64,000 bases of DNA from Phocoena phocoena (GCF_963924675.1 NC_089222.1:110995316-111059315), one strand, 5' to 3'; shown: positions 25,767 through 38,559, counted from the first letter of the stretch. Numbers and translations: made by a program. The notes: generated from the letters alone by a model not told the origin.

Positions 25767-25780
25767 AAAAGTTCATTGCA

Positions 25781-26929
25781 GAGGAAGAATGGCCACCAAG
25801 AACAGTGAGAACAAGTCAACATTCTGTGGAAATGATACATGGGGATGATTTCAGAGATCTGGTCTGCTACATACACTGTTTTATAATAATATTATATATG
25901 GTGAAGTGCCTCAGGGCAAAGATATCCAGCCAAGTTTAACAGTAAGGGCATACTTTGCCAGGCAGAAAGACAAAGCCCTAACCTGGGATGCGAGTAGCAT
26001 GAATCACAATTTAAATGTCGGTAGATTTCACCTATGCTAAATTTTTAAAGACAGATTGTGTTGGGGAGGCAGGTAATTGTGAGGAAGAACTAATTTTAAG
26101 TTAAAATGAGTTACATATATTTTGGGGACAATAACTAAAATAATTGTCCTGGAAGGTTAATATCATTATAAAATATAAAAGGAAAATGGTAGTACAAAAG
26201 ATCCCTATGCTGTTTGATAATTAAACACCTGGAGAGTGAAGGAATAAAGTTATTTATAACATATTCATTAGACATTAAAATTACAGACTGGAAACATTGT
26301 TCAAGTTTAATAATAAAGTAACAAAACACAATGGAGAAGAACTGAAATACCATGCTTCTTCCCCCTTAATTTCCCAAGCTCTCTTTCTTAAGGGAAATGT
26401 GTCATCATGGAAGTAAAATTCATCTCCACTTTAGATCAGTAATGGCCTATTAAGCGGTGGCTATGCATACAGTATCATGGGTTATCCTAAAACCTTGCAG
26501 CCAACACATCTTCCCAGAGATTAGGCTTATCATTCTAAAAATATCTTTAAAATTCAGTTCCATTCCATTCTTCCTCAAAATCTAGACCATGAACCCAGAT
26601 CTCAACATTGCACTTTATAGATTTCAAGAAAGATGAGAAACATTTTCTTCCAAGCATAGTAACTGATAATCAGTTTCAGTAGCAAAGTAAGATCCTAAGG
26701 CAGACACATGCACTGATATATTTAATCAGTACTATTTGGTGGCTCAAGCTGGAAACGTGGATGACAGAGTTTCATTAATTTCCTTTAGCATATAAGTCTG
26801 AGTCCTTATGATTAAATGAGTCTATTTTAGTTCTGTTTCTTCTTTGCCTTTATTACTATCTTTGCTTTATGTTTCTTATCTTGACTATCACAATGTCCTT
26901 TAGAAAAGATTTCACATTTCCTATGCTTT
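25781..26929. other. Non-coding stretch, nothing recognised
   Basis: AT-rich sequence without recognisable gene or repeat. The 72-codon minus frame at 26135-26353 has no recognisable domain. Confidence 0.5.
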
Positions 26930-27420
26930 TAATTTTAAAATACTCTCTAGTTTATTCTCCATTCTTCTACCTCACAGCCAGAGGGATGTTTCTAAAATGC
27001 ATAATTATGATACTTCTCTACTTTAAATTTCTTCAACACTCCACTTGAATATAGGATAAAGTTCAAATGCCTCTGCATAAAATGGAAAGCTCTTTACCAC
27101 AGTCATACAGAGCAATCTAGTTTTCCCTAAATAGACTATATAACATCTTCTGTTTCTTATGTCTTTAATGACATTTTATATGCATCGAGGTTGATTTACA
27201 AACATAAAACCATTCTTCAAACTGCAATTTATTTGACATCTACTTAAGGAAAACACTCTTGCATCTCCAGACAATTAGGTTCTTCCTCTTGTGAGACTCC
27301 CTAGCCCCTTGATTATGGCCTTTTATAATACTTATCACATTGACGAGAATTTACAAAAATATATTGTGTGCTATCCATCTGTGTATTCCTGGTTATTAGT
27401 GGTGTCAATAAATTATGCTG
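26930..27420 (+). mobile_element. L2 LINE 3'-end relic
   Basis: Follows the L2 3' text in worn form: CACAGCCAGAGGGATGTTTC, TAAATTTCTTCAACACTCC, GGATAAAGTTCAAATGCCTC, then ATAATACTTATCACATTGAC and TGGTGTCAATAAA at the end. Non-coding. Confidence 0.6.
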
Positions 27421-27574
27421 AAGAAAAGAAGGGAATGAAGAATAGAGATGAGAAATAAGAACAAAGCAGTTGTACCATTAATTCTAATTTCAGGTTGCTC
27501 TTAGCTCTTCTCAAATTCTACTAACTTATAAATGTTTGATATTATTTTCATTACATATATGCATTGTGGTAGTT

Positions 27575-27709
27575 TTTTTTTTTTTTTTTTTTTTGTGGTA
27601 TGTGGCCCAGCCGCTCCATGGCATGTGGGATCTTCCCGGACTGGGGCACGAACCCGTGTCCCCTGCATCGACAGGTGGACTCTCAACCACTGTGCCACCA
27701 GGGAAGCCC
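27575..27709 (-). mobile_element. CHR-2-type SINE with a 76-bp internal deletion
   Basis: After about 22 T and GTGGTATG the sequence jumps to TGGCCCAGCCGCTCC. This omits the segment that normally carries the CTCTCACTGTTGTGG and CGCAGGCTCAGCGG regions. The tRNA-like half is intact to GGGAAGCCC. The target duplication ATTGTGGTAGTT / AGTGTGGTAGTT is visible at 27563-27574 and about 27710-27721. The insertion lies in the first bases of the LTR that follows. Confidence 0.9.
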
Positions 27710-27711
27710 AG

Positions 27712-28172
27712 TGTGGTAGTTAATTTTATGTGTCAATTTGATTGGGCCACAGGGTGTCCAGACATGCGGTCAAACATTATTCTGGGGGTGTCTGTGAGGG
27801 TGTTTCTTGATGAGATTATCATTTGAATAAACTGAATAAAGCAGATTACCCTCCCTAATATGGGCAGGGCCATTCAATCCATTGAAGGTTTAGATAGAAC
27901 AAAAGAGCTGGCACTCCCATGAGTAAGAGGGATTTTCCTCCTACCTGACTGCCTTGATCTGGGATATCGTTGGTTTATTTATTATTATTATTTTTTTCTG
28001 CCATTGGACTTAAACTGAAACATCAGCTCTTCCTGAATCTTAAGCCTGCAGGTCTTTGGACTAAACCTACACCATCCACTCTCCTGGGTTTCCAGTTTGC
28101 TGACTGCAGATCTTGGGATCTGTCAGCCTCCATAATCAAAGAGGCTAATTCCTTATGATCAATATCTCCCTT

Positions 28173-28211
<39 letters not shown>

Positions 28212-28276
28212 GTAAATAATATAATTATATATAATATGTATATAATTGGTCCTATTTCTTTGGATAATCCTGACTT
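27712..28276 (+). mobile_element. Mammalian LTR, MaLR/ERVL-like, family unnamed
   Basis: Begins TGTGGTAGTTAATTTTATGT and continues GTCAATTTGATTGGGCCACA, TTATTCTGGGGGTGTCTGTG, GACTGCCTTGATCTGGGA and GACTGCAGATCTTGGGATC. It ends with CAGCCTCCATAATCAAAGAG, a TC/TA simple-repeat tract (28170-28212) and TTTGGATAATCCTGACTTAT. The inverted member of the same family lies at 45.03-45.64 kb. No viral genes are attached. Confidence 0.7.
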
Positions 28277-28989
28277 ATATGCACATATACATAAAGATTA
28301 AAATGTGCAAGTATGACAGAGGTATATTTTAAATATATTGTATTCAGAGTAAAATGTAATCAGCTTTTCAAACCACAAGAATCAATGACTCATAATAGCT
28401 ACTTGTGTCTATCACTGAAAACTTCAGAAAGCAAAGGACAAAAGTGCACAGGTGTCCTTAGGAAAGGAAAGAAACAATTCTCTGGTCCCACCATTTTCCT
28501 GAGTTGGCCTGAATTATCTTAAATCATTCAACCTTCTTAACTTTCTTAAATTTTCTAATGAAATATTTTTTTCCCTGGGAAGATATATATACACAATTTC
28601 ATAGGAATTTTGTTCTTCATCCTTTTAACACAGGTGAATATAGCCTCTAATAATGTATGAAGTTTTTGCTGATTTCCTTGTTTAACAAAACTTAACTCTA
28701 CAGAGTGCAGAGGGATCTGTGGTTCAACCACTTGATTGCATTTGACAGCTGGAGCATTCTAAGGCTCTTGTCTAGGAGTGCTGGAGTTGAAGGCATTGCA
28801 AGAACAGCAGGCTGAATAAGAAAAAGACAAAGCGAACACCCTTACGTCTGTGACTAGATACAAAGAGTAAATTTGAACTGCCTTATAATTATGCTTGTGA
28901 TGGATAATTGTAATCCAAATAAGACAGGGGGACATGTAGTAATATTAATAGAATAATTACAATAGTAAGTAATAGGTAATAATTAATAC
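28277..28989. other. Non-coding stretch, nothing recognised
   Basis: No gene or clear repeat is visible. The 69-codon plus frame at 28313-28522 has no recognisable domain. Confidence 0.5.
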
Positions 28990-29240
28990 TAATTAATATT
29001 TACTGAGTGCATATAATGTCCAAAAACTACTGTAAACACATTTTATACATGCTACTGAATTTAGTTAACAGTTTCTTTAAAAGATAATACTATTATTATC
29101 TACAGTATACAGATAAGTTTTCTAAAGCACAGAGAATAAAGGACATTTTTTTTTTTACTTTTCATAAAACTAGTAAGAAGTACAGACAAGGTTCAGTTCA
29201 GGGCCTGTGTTCTTATCACTATTCAATTCTACTGCTCACA
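28990..29240 (+). mobile_element. MIR relic
   Basis: Pattern of a MIR: ATATTTACTGAGTGCATATAA, ACATTTTATACATGCTACTG, ATTATTATCTACAGTATACAG, AACTAGTAAGAAGTACAGAC and a GTTCTTATCACTATTC end. A short T-run interrupts it at about 29148-29157. Confidence 0.7.
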
Positions 29241-29452
29241 TTGTAACAAGTCTACCAAGTAGGCACCTACCCACAAAGACAGATAACAGGGAAAAACAGA
29301 GTACTATTTTCAGGGTTTCACAAATACTATGTATTTAAATATTACAATAAGTGAGTATGCTGGAGCCAATAATGCATTTATGTAAATAGATGGTGAAATG
29401 TAAAGTATTTCCATTTTCATTAAAGTATATTATTTTCAAGTGGAAATTTATT

Positions 29453-29666
29453 TTTTTTATTTTTATTTTTTTTTGCGGTACGCAGGCCTCTCACTGTTGT
29501 GGCCTCTTCCGCCGCGGAGCACAGGCCCCAGACGCGCAGGCTCAGTGAACATGGCTCACGGGCCCAGCCGCTCTGCGGCATGTGGGATCATCTTGGACCG
29601 GGACACGAACCCGTGTCCCCCGCATCGGCAGGCGGACTCCCAACCACTGTGCCTCCAGGGAAGCCC
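29453..29666 (-). mobile_element. CHR-2-type SINE, full length, minus strand
   Basis: The tail appears as TTTTTATTTTTATTTTTTTT, i.e. A-rich with T interruptions. Target duplication TGGAAATTTATT is exact at 29441-29452 and 29667-29678. Point changes such as GTGCCTCCAGGGAAG and TCATCTTGGACC mark it as moderately diverged. Confidence 0.95.
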
Positions 29667-29678
29667 TGGAAATTTATT

Positions 29679-30939
29679 ATTTTTAAAAACCCTTTCTGAC
29701 ACTCATGTTGGCCCTCCTGCCTAGATACATAGTAAATATTTAAGAAAGACGGTCCAAATGGATAGTCTGCAACGAGTGCCAATTTGTGGCAGTTTATCCT
29801 GGTTAAGATGTCTACCCCAAAAGTACAAAGGAGCAGACAAATCATTATTTTCATAACGAACTGCTGACAGTATTACATAGTAGGGAATATGGTGACCAGG
29901 GGGCATAAAGAAAATGGCAGGTGGAGAGAGTCAGCAAGCATGCATGTGACAAGATCAGCTTCAAAGTTCCCTCAGGTTATTGGCAGTTCCATTTCCTTGC
30001 AACTACAGAACTCATGGTCACTTTCTTGTTGAAAGTCAGCAGAAGAATCTTTGCTCCTTTGGGTTTCTGACTTCTAGACTCTCTTCTAAAGGGTTCATCT
30101 TTTGTTTAATATAAATAATTTCCCTTGATTAATATCTGTTTTGATTAATTTAAAGTCAGTTGATTTGGAACCTTAGTACATTTGCATAATCCCTTCACCT
30201 TTGTCATTTTTTTTGGTTAGAAGGAACAAACTCAAGGGAAATGGATTATACAAGAGGATAGGTCATTGGGCGGTGTGGTCATCTGCGAATTCTTCCTGCC
30301 TACATTTACTATGAGAAGTGGACTAACCAATCAGTAAAGAATTTTCATCTCCAGGTGCTTTATTACAAGGGTTAAGACTTTCCTGGGTTGGAAGCAAATT
30401 TAAGACCTAGTCTAGCACAGATACAAATTGAACTAATGCTAGTCTTGAAAATTTATAGACTAGAGAGTACAAAGCTTCCTATCTTTAATACCTAAATCAC
30501 AGAACTCTTATCAATACTCCCAATTAAGTCTATGTTATTATATTCTGACTTTCATGGTAGCAGGAAATCATTAGCATTTTTCTTAAAACACTCCCTTGTT
30601 TATTGCCAGCTTAAAATACTCTTGTATCACCAATGGATCACATTTTTCATGTAAATACAATTGTCTAGTTTTTTATATTTGTGCCTCCAGTTTTTCAAAA
30701 TGTGTTTGAAATAAGTTGAAACCCTCAGGTGAATATGAGATGAGTCTGAGAGAGCTTAAAATATGTTTGTATCCCAACAAACACACTTTCTGGTTTTTAT
30801 AAACAGTATCATAGGGTTAATATATTTTCAACTTATGTTGCACTGAGGAAGTAAATACTTCACTGACATTATCAGCACAAATTATTATCCAATTTGTATT
30901 TGTTAAATATTGACATACCATTTTTTAATTTTTTCTGAT
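29679..30939. other. Non-coding stretch, nothing named
   Basis: No gene is seen. The segment around 30225-30310 resembles a diverged mammalian interspersed repeat, but I cannot assign it. Confidence 0.45.
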
Positions 30940-31900
30940 GATTTTTTTCCTAATATTTTACAGTGGTTTAGTATGCTAATCCTATCCTTAAAGAGTACCT
31001 TTTCCATGTTGTTACCTAGGTCATGAATGAAAATGTTAAGTAGAACTGGGTCAGGTCTCTATAGAGCATTTCTTATTATGTTCCCCAGTCTCAGCCTGAA
31101 CTATTGATAATGATGTTTTAGATAAGCCATGTACACAGTCATTCTACAATTGCATTTGAATCTAATAGTTCAGTTGAACAGTCTGCATTTTGCCACTCTA
31201 CTGATGAATATGTCATGTGGAACAAAGTCAAAAGTCTTGCTAATATGAAGACTTATTACATTTATTATTTTTCTTGGATCTTCTGAAGCCATTATTTGGT
31301 ATGACAAGAGTTTTTAATCTTAAAAAATTCTATGGTGCATCTTTCTCTAACTACTGGAAAAAATTTTCTTTTGTTAGTTAAGTTACAAGTGCAAAAGATA
31401 AATAAATGTACACTTTTCAGCAGAACTTTTTTGTTTTCTTTATTTTAGCTGTAGCTAAAGACACTTCAGGTATCCTGCTGATTCTCAATGAATTATAAGA
31501 AACAATCTAACAGCTTTTTTTTAAGGTTCAAATCATCAGTGTCTAATACTTTTAACATGCCCAGGATATGCACATTTGCAATGTGCTTTCTCTAACCATT
31601 CCTTTCCCCATTGCATCTTTGTTCTTTGCCCTCTTATTCTACATGTCCCCATTTCAATTGTTTTTAATGGCACAGATTAAAATAAGCAACATTAGAAATT
31701 TCTGCCTTTTTTAAGTGTCATCTGTTAATAGCTTTACCTAGTCTTTTTTTGTTTTTTTTTGTTATTTTGTCCTATCTCTTTCAGGCCTGCCCTATGAAAA
31801 GAATGTTTTACAATTCCTTTCATGTCCTGTGTAATAACATCTAATTTTGTCTTCTTTTTTTTCCCTCCAAATATTCACTAATTCTTTCTTTTTTTCTTTT
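30940..31900 (-). mobile_element. L3/CR1-like LINE relic, antisense
   Basis: The plus strand carries the complement of a CR1/L3-type reverse transcriptase end. Landmarks in order are GTCATGAATGAAAATGTTAA, AGTAGAACTGGGTCAGG, GTCATGTGGAACAAAGTCAA and AAGTCTTGCTAATATGAAGA. The reading frame is destroyed. These LINEs predate placental mammals, so the remnant is ancient and its edges are uncertain. Confidence 0.55.
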
Positions 31901-32889
31901 TTGATAATTAACATCTTCCTTTTAGTAGTAGTGTCCATGTGTTCAACTTCTATTATTGTGGACTTAACCAAACAAGTTTACTAGGTTTACTATATTATTT
32001 TATTGGTACAATGATTGAGCCCATATACTACATGCTTTTCTAAATAATAACTTGTTTGGATCAAAATGTTTTCAAACTTTAGTGAGAATGGAGGATAAAA
32101 ATCTTATTCAGTAAGAAAATGCTTTGTAACTTGGAAAAGGGATGGTGACACAATTAGTAAGACAAAATGAATTTTGTTTATCTTCAACATATCCTCAATG
32201 AAATTAAATAATTTTAGTATGCCAAAATATGTGTTTACTGCCACATAAATGAAGCCTCCCATACTTAAGGCAACATGATAAAAATGCAAGTAAGGAAGAG
32301 AAAAAATAGATTTCTGAGGTCTTATACTAAATATTTCACAGTACTGCCCACTTCAAGATGACTTGCTGTATACTATACTAAATGGGAACTAGAATGTGGT
32401 ACTGTTAGGCATATGACAATATCCCAAAATTTAAAAAGAAATTTAATATCAAAGCCATTAATACTATACCTAGTATGAAATTTTTATTGACCACAAATGA
32501 CTCATTATTATTGAACTGATTACACACAGTCAGACATGACAATTTGGTGCCTGTAGGTGATGATGGTGATGGTGGTGGTGTGTAATCTACTTAATGCATG
32601 AAGAAATCAAATATTTTATATTTCTTACTTACTGCAGCTTCTCAGACAGTAAAATACCTTGCATTTAATTTTCATGAAAATTATATTTTCCTAAGTTTTT
32701 ATGGTTTTATCTTCTATTTTCATGTCAGTATACTGGAGATGAGTTGATCCATGAGGATTTACAATTCTATTCATGTTTAGCTCTAAGCCATTATTCAAAT
32801 TCCAGCTGACCACACATTGGCCTATTTTTTAGAATGCTCATTATTTTGTTCTATCATGTAATAAATGTTTTGTATAGTTATAACTAAAA
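31901..32889. other. Non-coding stretch, nothing recognised
   Basis: AT-rich sequence. A short GGTGATGATGGTGATGGTGG trinucleotide-like tract lies at about 32555-32580. The 61-codon minus frame at 32104-32289 has no recognisable domain. Confidence 0.5.
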
Positions 32890-33320
32890 TATTGCACTGA
32901 TCATGGGCAATAACAAAGCAGAACAATAACACAATAAAAGAAAGGTTTGATGAGGATATGGAGCAGTAAGAACTCACACATGTTAGTGAAAGTGCTAAAA
33001 ACACTCTGGACATCTATTTGATAGCATTGATTAAAGTATACCTGACAACCCAGTAATTCTACTAGATATGTACAAATCATAAATTCATACATATGTGCAC
33101 AAACAGTCTTATTAAAATATGACCAAAATGGGGCTTCCCTGGTGGTGCAGTGGTTGAGAGTCCGCCTGCCGACGCAGTGGACACGGGTTCGTGCCCCGGT
33201 CCGGGAAGATCCCACATGCCGCAGAGTGGCTGGGCCCGTGAGCCATGGCCACTGAGCCTGTGCGTCCAGAACCTGTGCTCCGCAATGGGAGAGGCCACAA
33301 CAGTGAGAGGTCCGCGTACC

Positions 33321-33351
<31 letters not shown>

Positions 33352-33800
33352 CCAAAATGGAATTAACTATAATAGCCAAAGACTAGAACTAAGAAAATGT
33401 CCATAAACTGTAGAATGAATAATGAAGATACATTGTACTAACTGAAGGATGTTTTATAAGCAATGAAAAATAATTATACTACATACAATGACATGGATGA
33501 AATTGTATAAATGTTAATATTGAATAAAGAAAGCCAGATATATAAGAATACATATGTTATGACTTCAATTATATAAATTTTGAAAACAAAGAAAAATAAT
33601 CTTTGGTGTTAGAAATCAGAATAGTTGTTTCTTTGGGTGAGGAAGACAGTGGGAATACTGAATTGACGGTGGCAAGAGGGAGGCTCCTGGATGCTGAGAA
33701 TGAGCCTTAATTCGGTTACACAGGTGTGTATATCTGGAACTTCACTGAACTGAACTGTTTTGTACATATGCTATACTTTAATAAAAAGGAATGTTATGTA
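32890..33800 (+). mobile_element. Old L1 (L1M-type) 3' end, split by a SINE
   Basis: The left part reads like L1 3'-terminal sequence (GAACTCACACATGTTAGTG, CCCAGTAATTCTACTAGATA). The right part continues ATAGCCAAAGACTAGAACTA, CACTGAACTGAACTGTTTTG and CTATACTTTAATAAAAAGGAA. The CHR SINE at 33131 interrupts it, which dates the L1 as older than the SINE. No open reading frame remains. Confidence 0.6.
33131..33349 (+). mobile_element. CHR-2-type SINE, full length
   Basis: Complete body with B-box GGTTCGTGCCC and a pure tail of about 29 A, the longest SINE tail in the window. The target duplication GACCAAAATGG (33121-33131 and 33350-33360) is exact. Together with the uniform tail this suggests a relatively recent insertion. 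Confidence 0.95.
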
Positions 33801-34779
33801 TTTGTACAACTGCAAGCCATTCGGAGGGAAATTTTTAAATTGATTAAAGATTTAAAATTTTAAATGGCCATAAATTTATGATGATAATAAAAGTGCTTGA
33901 AGAAAATATAAGTGAATATCTTTAATATTGGATTTTAAAAGAACATTCCAAGATTTATACCCAATCCAGGAATGACAAGAGAAAAGAAGAAAAGTCCTAA
34001 TTTCATAAAGATTAAGACAACAGAGAAAACTAAAAAAAAAGAATGGGAAACAAGAAATATAACTGCATATGAAAGATACAGGGTTAACTAACTGATCCCC
34101 TTACAAGGACAGCAACAAATCATTGTCTAGAAAACTGGCAAATAAACATAAAGAATTTAACATGTATCCTTTTTTCTTATATTAATACTACCATAGGATA
34201 TAAATTAGCAGTTGAGGGGAAACTTCTCTTTATAGAACATTCTGTCAATTAGTGAAAAAGTACTTATATAATTAGATTATCAGCATTTTGTAATACTCTA
34301 TGAAGTAATGCACCTAGATACAGGCTGTCAATGTAAAAATAAAAATGGCATCGTGGGTGATATAGCTATAAAACAACTGTAAGGTTCAGAAGTGTTTTCA
34401 TTTAAAGGGAGAGAAGAGGTCATTCTTGGGATGGGTCACATGTAGTGTCTAGCAAAATTCTATTTCATGACCTTGGTATTTGGGTCAATATTATGGGGGT
34501 ACTTAACTTATGGTAATTCATTGAGCTACATGTTTATTTTATACAGTTTCCTACATCTCTGTTTTACTATATAATAAAATATTTTAAATGATTTAGCATT
34601 AAAATGTATATAGGAAAATTTAAAAATAGATAAAAAGTTGAAGGTTCCACATAAGAGAAAATGAACCTAGAGAGTCAATTCAGGAAAAATAGTAAAATTT
34701 AAAATAATTCTTACCAGCAACGTATGAGATTCAAATTCTAAAAATAAGATTTATTTCATATAGTGTGTTGTAAAAGATT
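33801..34779. other. Non-coding stretch, nothing recognised
   Basis: AT-rich, without recognisable gene, RNA or clear transposon. Confidence 0.5.
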
Positions 34780-35420
34780 GAAAAGTCCGATACAACACAG
34801 GATTAGACATAAGTATATAACCCTTCTGGGCAGGCATTTGGTAATGTGTATACGTCAAACTGTCACTCCTCTGAAGTAACAAAACAAGCATGTTAAAAGA
34901 CAAATGTACAAAATTTCCTCCCTACCCTGTTCTATAACAACAAATAATTGGAAATGATCTAACCATTTAGCAGCAGTAATTACATAAATAAATGTTGGCA
35001 TAACCATAAAATGGACTACCATGCATTCATTAAAAATTATGATATAGGGCTTCCCTGGTGGCGCAGTGGTTGAGAGTCCGCCTGCCGATGCAGGGGACGC
35101 GGGTTCGTGCCCCGGTCCGGGAAGATCCCACATGCTGCAGAGCGGCTAGGCCCGTGAGCCATGACCGCTGAGCCTGCGCGTCTGGAGCCTGTGCTCCGCA
35201 ACAGCAGAGACCACAACAGTGAGAGGCCCGCGTACCACAAAAAAAAAAAAAAAAAAAAAATTATGATATAGACCTTTATCTGTTTATTTGAAAATTTGTC
35301 TAATATACAATGTTAACTAATTAAAAATCAGTATGTATAATACTATATGCATATTTTGTAAAAACAGACACATAAGAAATTCTGGCATCTTTTAGGCAAT
35401 AAATTATCTGCTGTTTTTAT
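34780..35420 (+). mobile_element. Possible old L1M fragment, split by a SINE
   Basis: Before the SINE, text such as TAACAACAAATAATTGGAAA and TAAAATGGACTACCATGCATTC is typical of old L1 3'-terminal sequence. After it comes a loose continuation (TATAATACTATATGCATATT). Diverged; the edges are approximate. Confidence 0.45.
35047..35255 (+). mobile_element. CHR-2-type SINE, full length
   Basis: Close to the family consensus as seen across the other copies, with about 18 A of tail plus the duplicated A-run. The target duplication AAAAATTATGATATA is exact at 35032-35046 and 35256-35270. It is the last CHR SINE of the window. None is found in the remaining 28.7 kb. Confidence 0.95.
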
Positions 35421-35789
35421 ACCTTTTTTCACATTTGAACATTTTACATGAGTTCATATTATTTTTAATCAGGAAAAATTTGAGGCTGTTGTTACTGAAT
35501 AAATGATTTCTAAAATCTAATTTGTCTTCTCAAGTGCAGAGTCAATATATTTTCCAATTGTCTATGTTTAAAAATTTTTCCTCCTAGGGTAAATGTATAT
35601 TTATCCATTCATTCATTAATTTCACCAGAATTGATCTGAAGTTTCTATGTAGCCTGTGAAAATATACAGTAATATTCTCTATTTACTTTTTAAGTAAGTA
35701 GGTATATACTTTATATATCTTTTGGCAGTTTAAGATTTCTTATCCATTTTTACTTTTTATTATATTTTCAGGTCTATAAATGTAGCTCT

Positions 35790-38455
35790 AATTCATTTTA
35801 ACTAATATACAGTCTTCCATTGTATGAATATCCTACATGTTCTTTATTCCACCCTATTGTTGGACATTGAGGATGTTTTCACTTTTTCTTATTAGGAAAA
35901 AATGCTGAGTTGAGCAGTTTTATGCAAAGTCTTTCTTGTGAACATATGCAAGAGTTCCTCTAGGACAAGAAGAATTATTTCATCATTGGGTATGAATATT
36001 TTTACCTATGTTAGATATTGTCAAAACGTACCCCAATATGCTTATATCAAGTATTACTCCCACCAGCATTATTTGGTATCACCATATATACACTATCACC
36101 CATATCCTCATCCAAACCTATAATTGTCAGATTTATAATTTTAGCCTATCCATAGTCTCTCACAGTTGTAATCTGCATTTTCCTGATGACTATTGAGGTT
36201 AAGCATTTTTTATACCTATATACCTATATTTACTATTGAAGTTTTTCTTTTCCGTGAATAATGTCCTGTTCATAATCTTTATTCATTTCTAATTGGTTTG
36301 ATTTTTTATTATCTAGTTTATCTTGTAGTGAATCTGAATAACAATGCTTGCAAGCTGTCAGATCTCCTGATACTTTGTGCTTTATTTCCTCTGTGCTATC
36401 ATTTTAATATAATTAAATTTAGCAGTATGTCTTTTACGGTTGGTGATATTTATGAATTCATGTGTCCTACTTATAAATCCCAATCCCAATGAGTTAAAAT
36501 TAGCTTTATATGTTTTCCTTTAAGTATAAAATGTTTGTTTTAAATGTTTTTTATATTTAGCCTTTTAATTCATCTGAAATACATCTCAGTGAGTTGTGAG
36601 GTAGGGATGCAATTTTATTTTTCCAAAGAAATAGTCACATGTCTCAATACTAATCAAAAAGCTCATCTTTTCCCCACTAGTTTATAATGCTGCTTTTGTC
36701 ATATGCCAAATAACTCCATGTGCTTTTGTGTCAGTTTTGGGGCCTTCAGTTTTAATCTTTTGGTGTATTTGTCTATCTGAGATACACAGTCCTAATTAAT
36801 GTAACTTTATACTTAGCCTTGCTATTTAGCTTTGCTCATAAACCACATTATTCTCAACACTTTCTTAGATATTTTGACCCACAACTACTTCATATTTATT
36901 TTAGACTCTTCATTCGAATTACAAATATATTTTTAAATGATAAGATTGTGATTGGACTTGCATTCAGTTTATTAATTCAGGGAGAACTGATATTTTGAAA
37001 ATATTGAAGTTTTCCATTCATGTGTGCATCATATATCCGCATATATCACATTTTTCAGTTCCTTTAAGGAAGTTTCATCATTAATTCATAACATTTTTTG
37101 TTTTGTTATATTTGATCTTATATACCTTACATTTTTGTTACTAATGTAAATGGCATCTTTTTAAAATTATATTTTCTAGTTACATGTTGCTTGTGGGAAC
37201 ACAACTGCCTTTTATATACTAACTTTTGTCCAGCAGCCTTGCACTTATTCATTCTGATTTTCTTCTGTATATTTTCTTAAAACATAACTATTTTGTGTTT
37301 ATTTCTTTTCAACATTTATAACTTTGCTATCATATTTCTGCACAATCTTCTGGACAGAACATAAAGTACAATAGTGAATAGAAGGTGTAATAATTCAAAA
37401 AATCCCTTATGTTATTTCTGATTTTAAAAAGAAATGCTTGTATTTTCACCCTTATATATAAAGTTTGCTGTAGGATTTTGTTACTCTTTATAAGACTTTC
37501 TAGAATTTCTCATGTATATTTTTCTATTGCTACATTTGCCTTTTTAATATTTTATTTAGAGTTTTTGCATATATTTATATCAGTGAAATTTTCCTCTAAA
37601 TTTGTTCTTATAATGTATGTAAAAGTTTTTAATATCAATTATATATAATACTAGCTTCCTAAAATAAACTAGGTAGATTTACCACGTTTTTCTATTCTTT
37701 AGAAAATATTATATAATATAGGAAACAGTTCTACTTGGAACATTAGATAGAATTGACTCCTAGCAGTCTAGGACTGACTGACTGACTGATTGATTGATTA
37801 GTAGATTTACCAAAGGCAGAAGTATGGTGATTTTTTTTTAACATTTTACTGAATTTTTATAATAATTATAGATCTACTCAGATATTCTCTTCTGTCAGTT
37901 TTGGAATCTACGCTTTTGGCTTAAAATTGTTCAATTTTTTAATATTTTCAAATGTATTGACATTTTAGAATATTTGTTAGGAATATATAATATTTATTGA
38001 TGTTATCTTGCTTATTTCATACTTTACATATTTATACCTTCTGTTGCATATTTCTGCACCAATAAGATCATAGTTTTATCTTTAAAAAACTTTTCCATGA
38101 TGTATTATTTTGTTTTGTTAATTTTCTCCTGTTTTTCATTTTATCTCAATTTCTGCTCTGATTTTCATTATTTTACTTTCATCAAGTTTACTCTATCATT
38201 TTTTAATATAATGAGTCAAACATCTTACTAACTCACTTTAGTCTTTCTTCTTTGCAATGTATTAATGATTGTATAAACTACTTTTAAAATATTGCTTTAT
38301 CTATACCCTAGAAATTTTGTTGTATATGGTTTCATCTTTCTTGGGTCTGAATAGTGTGTAATTCTACATAATTTCTTCTTTAACTTACATATTGAATTTT
38401 ATTACTTTCAAAATATATGTATGATTATTAATTTATTTATTTATTTTGAATATTT
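35790..38455 (-). mobile_element. Old, decayed L1 (L1M-type), antisense
   Basis: The plus strand carries the complement of an L1 from its 3' end into ORF2. Landmarks include CCTATTGTTGGACATTGAGG, TATTACTCCCACCAGCATTA, CATTTTCCTGATGACTATTG, GAGTTGTGAGGTAGGGATGC and AGCTCATCTTTTCCCCACTAG. After these come TTTGTCTATCTGAGATAC and the reverse-transcriptase-region complement. No frame survives beyond about 80 codons, far below the roughly 1270 residues of an intact ORF2 protein. It contains a GACT/GATT tetranucleotide tract at 37766-37801. Confidence 0.7.
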
Positions 38456-38559
38456 TATTCATAGAGAACTTAGATAATATGAAATTGATTCTTGCTTTTT
38501 GGCCCAGGACACAAAAATTTTCTGTAATATTATTTCATTTGTGCTTAAAAATAAATATT

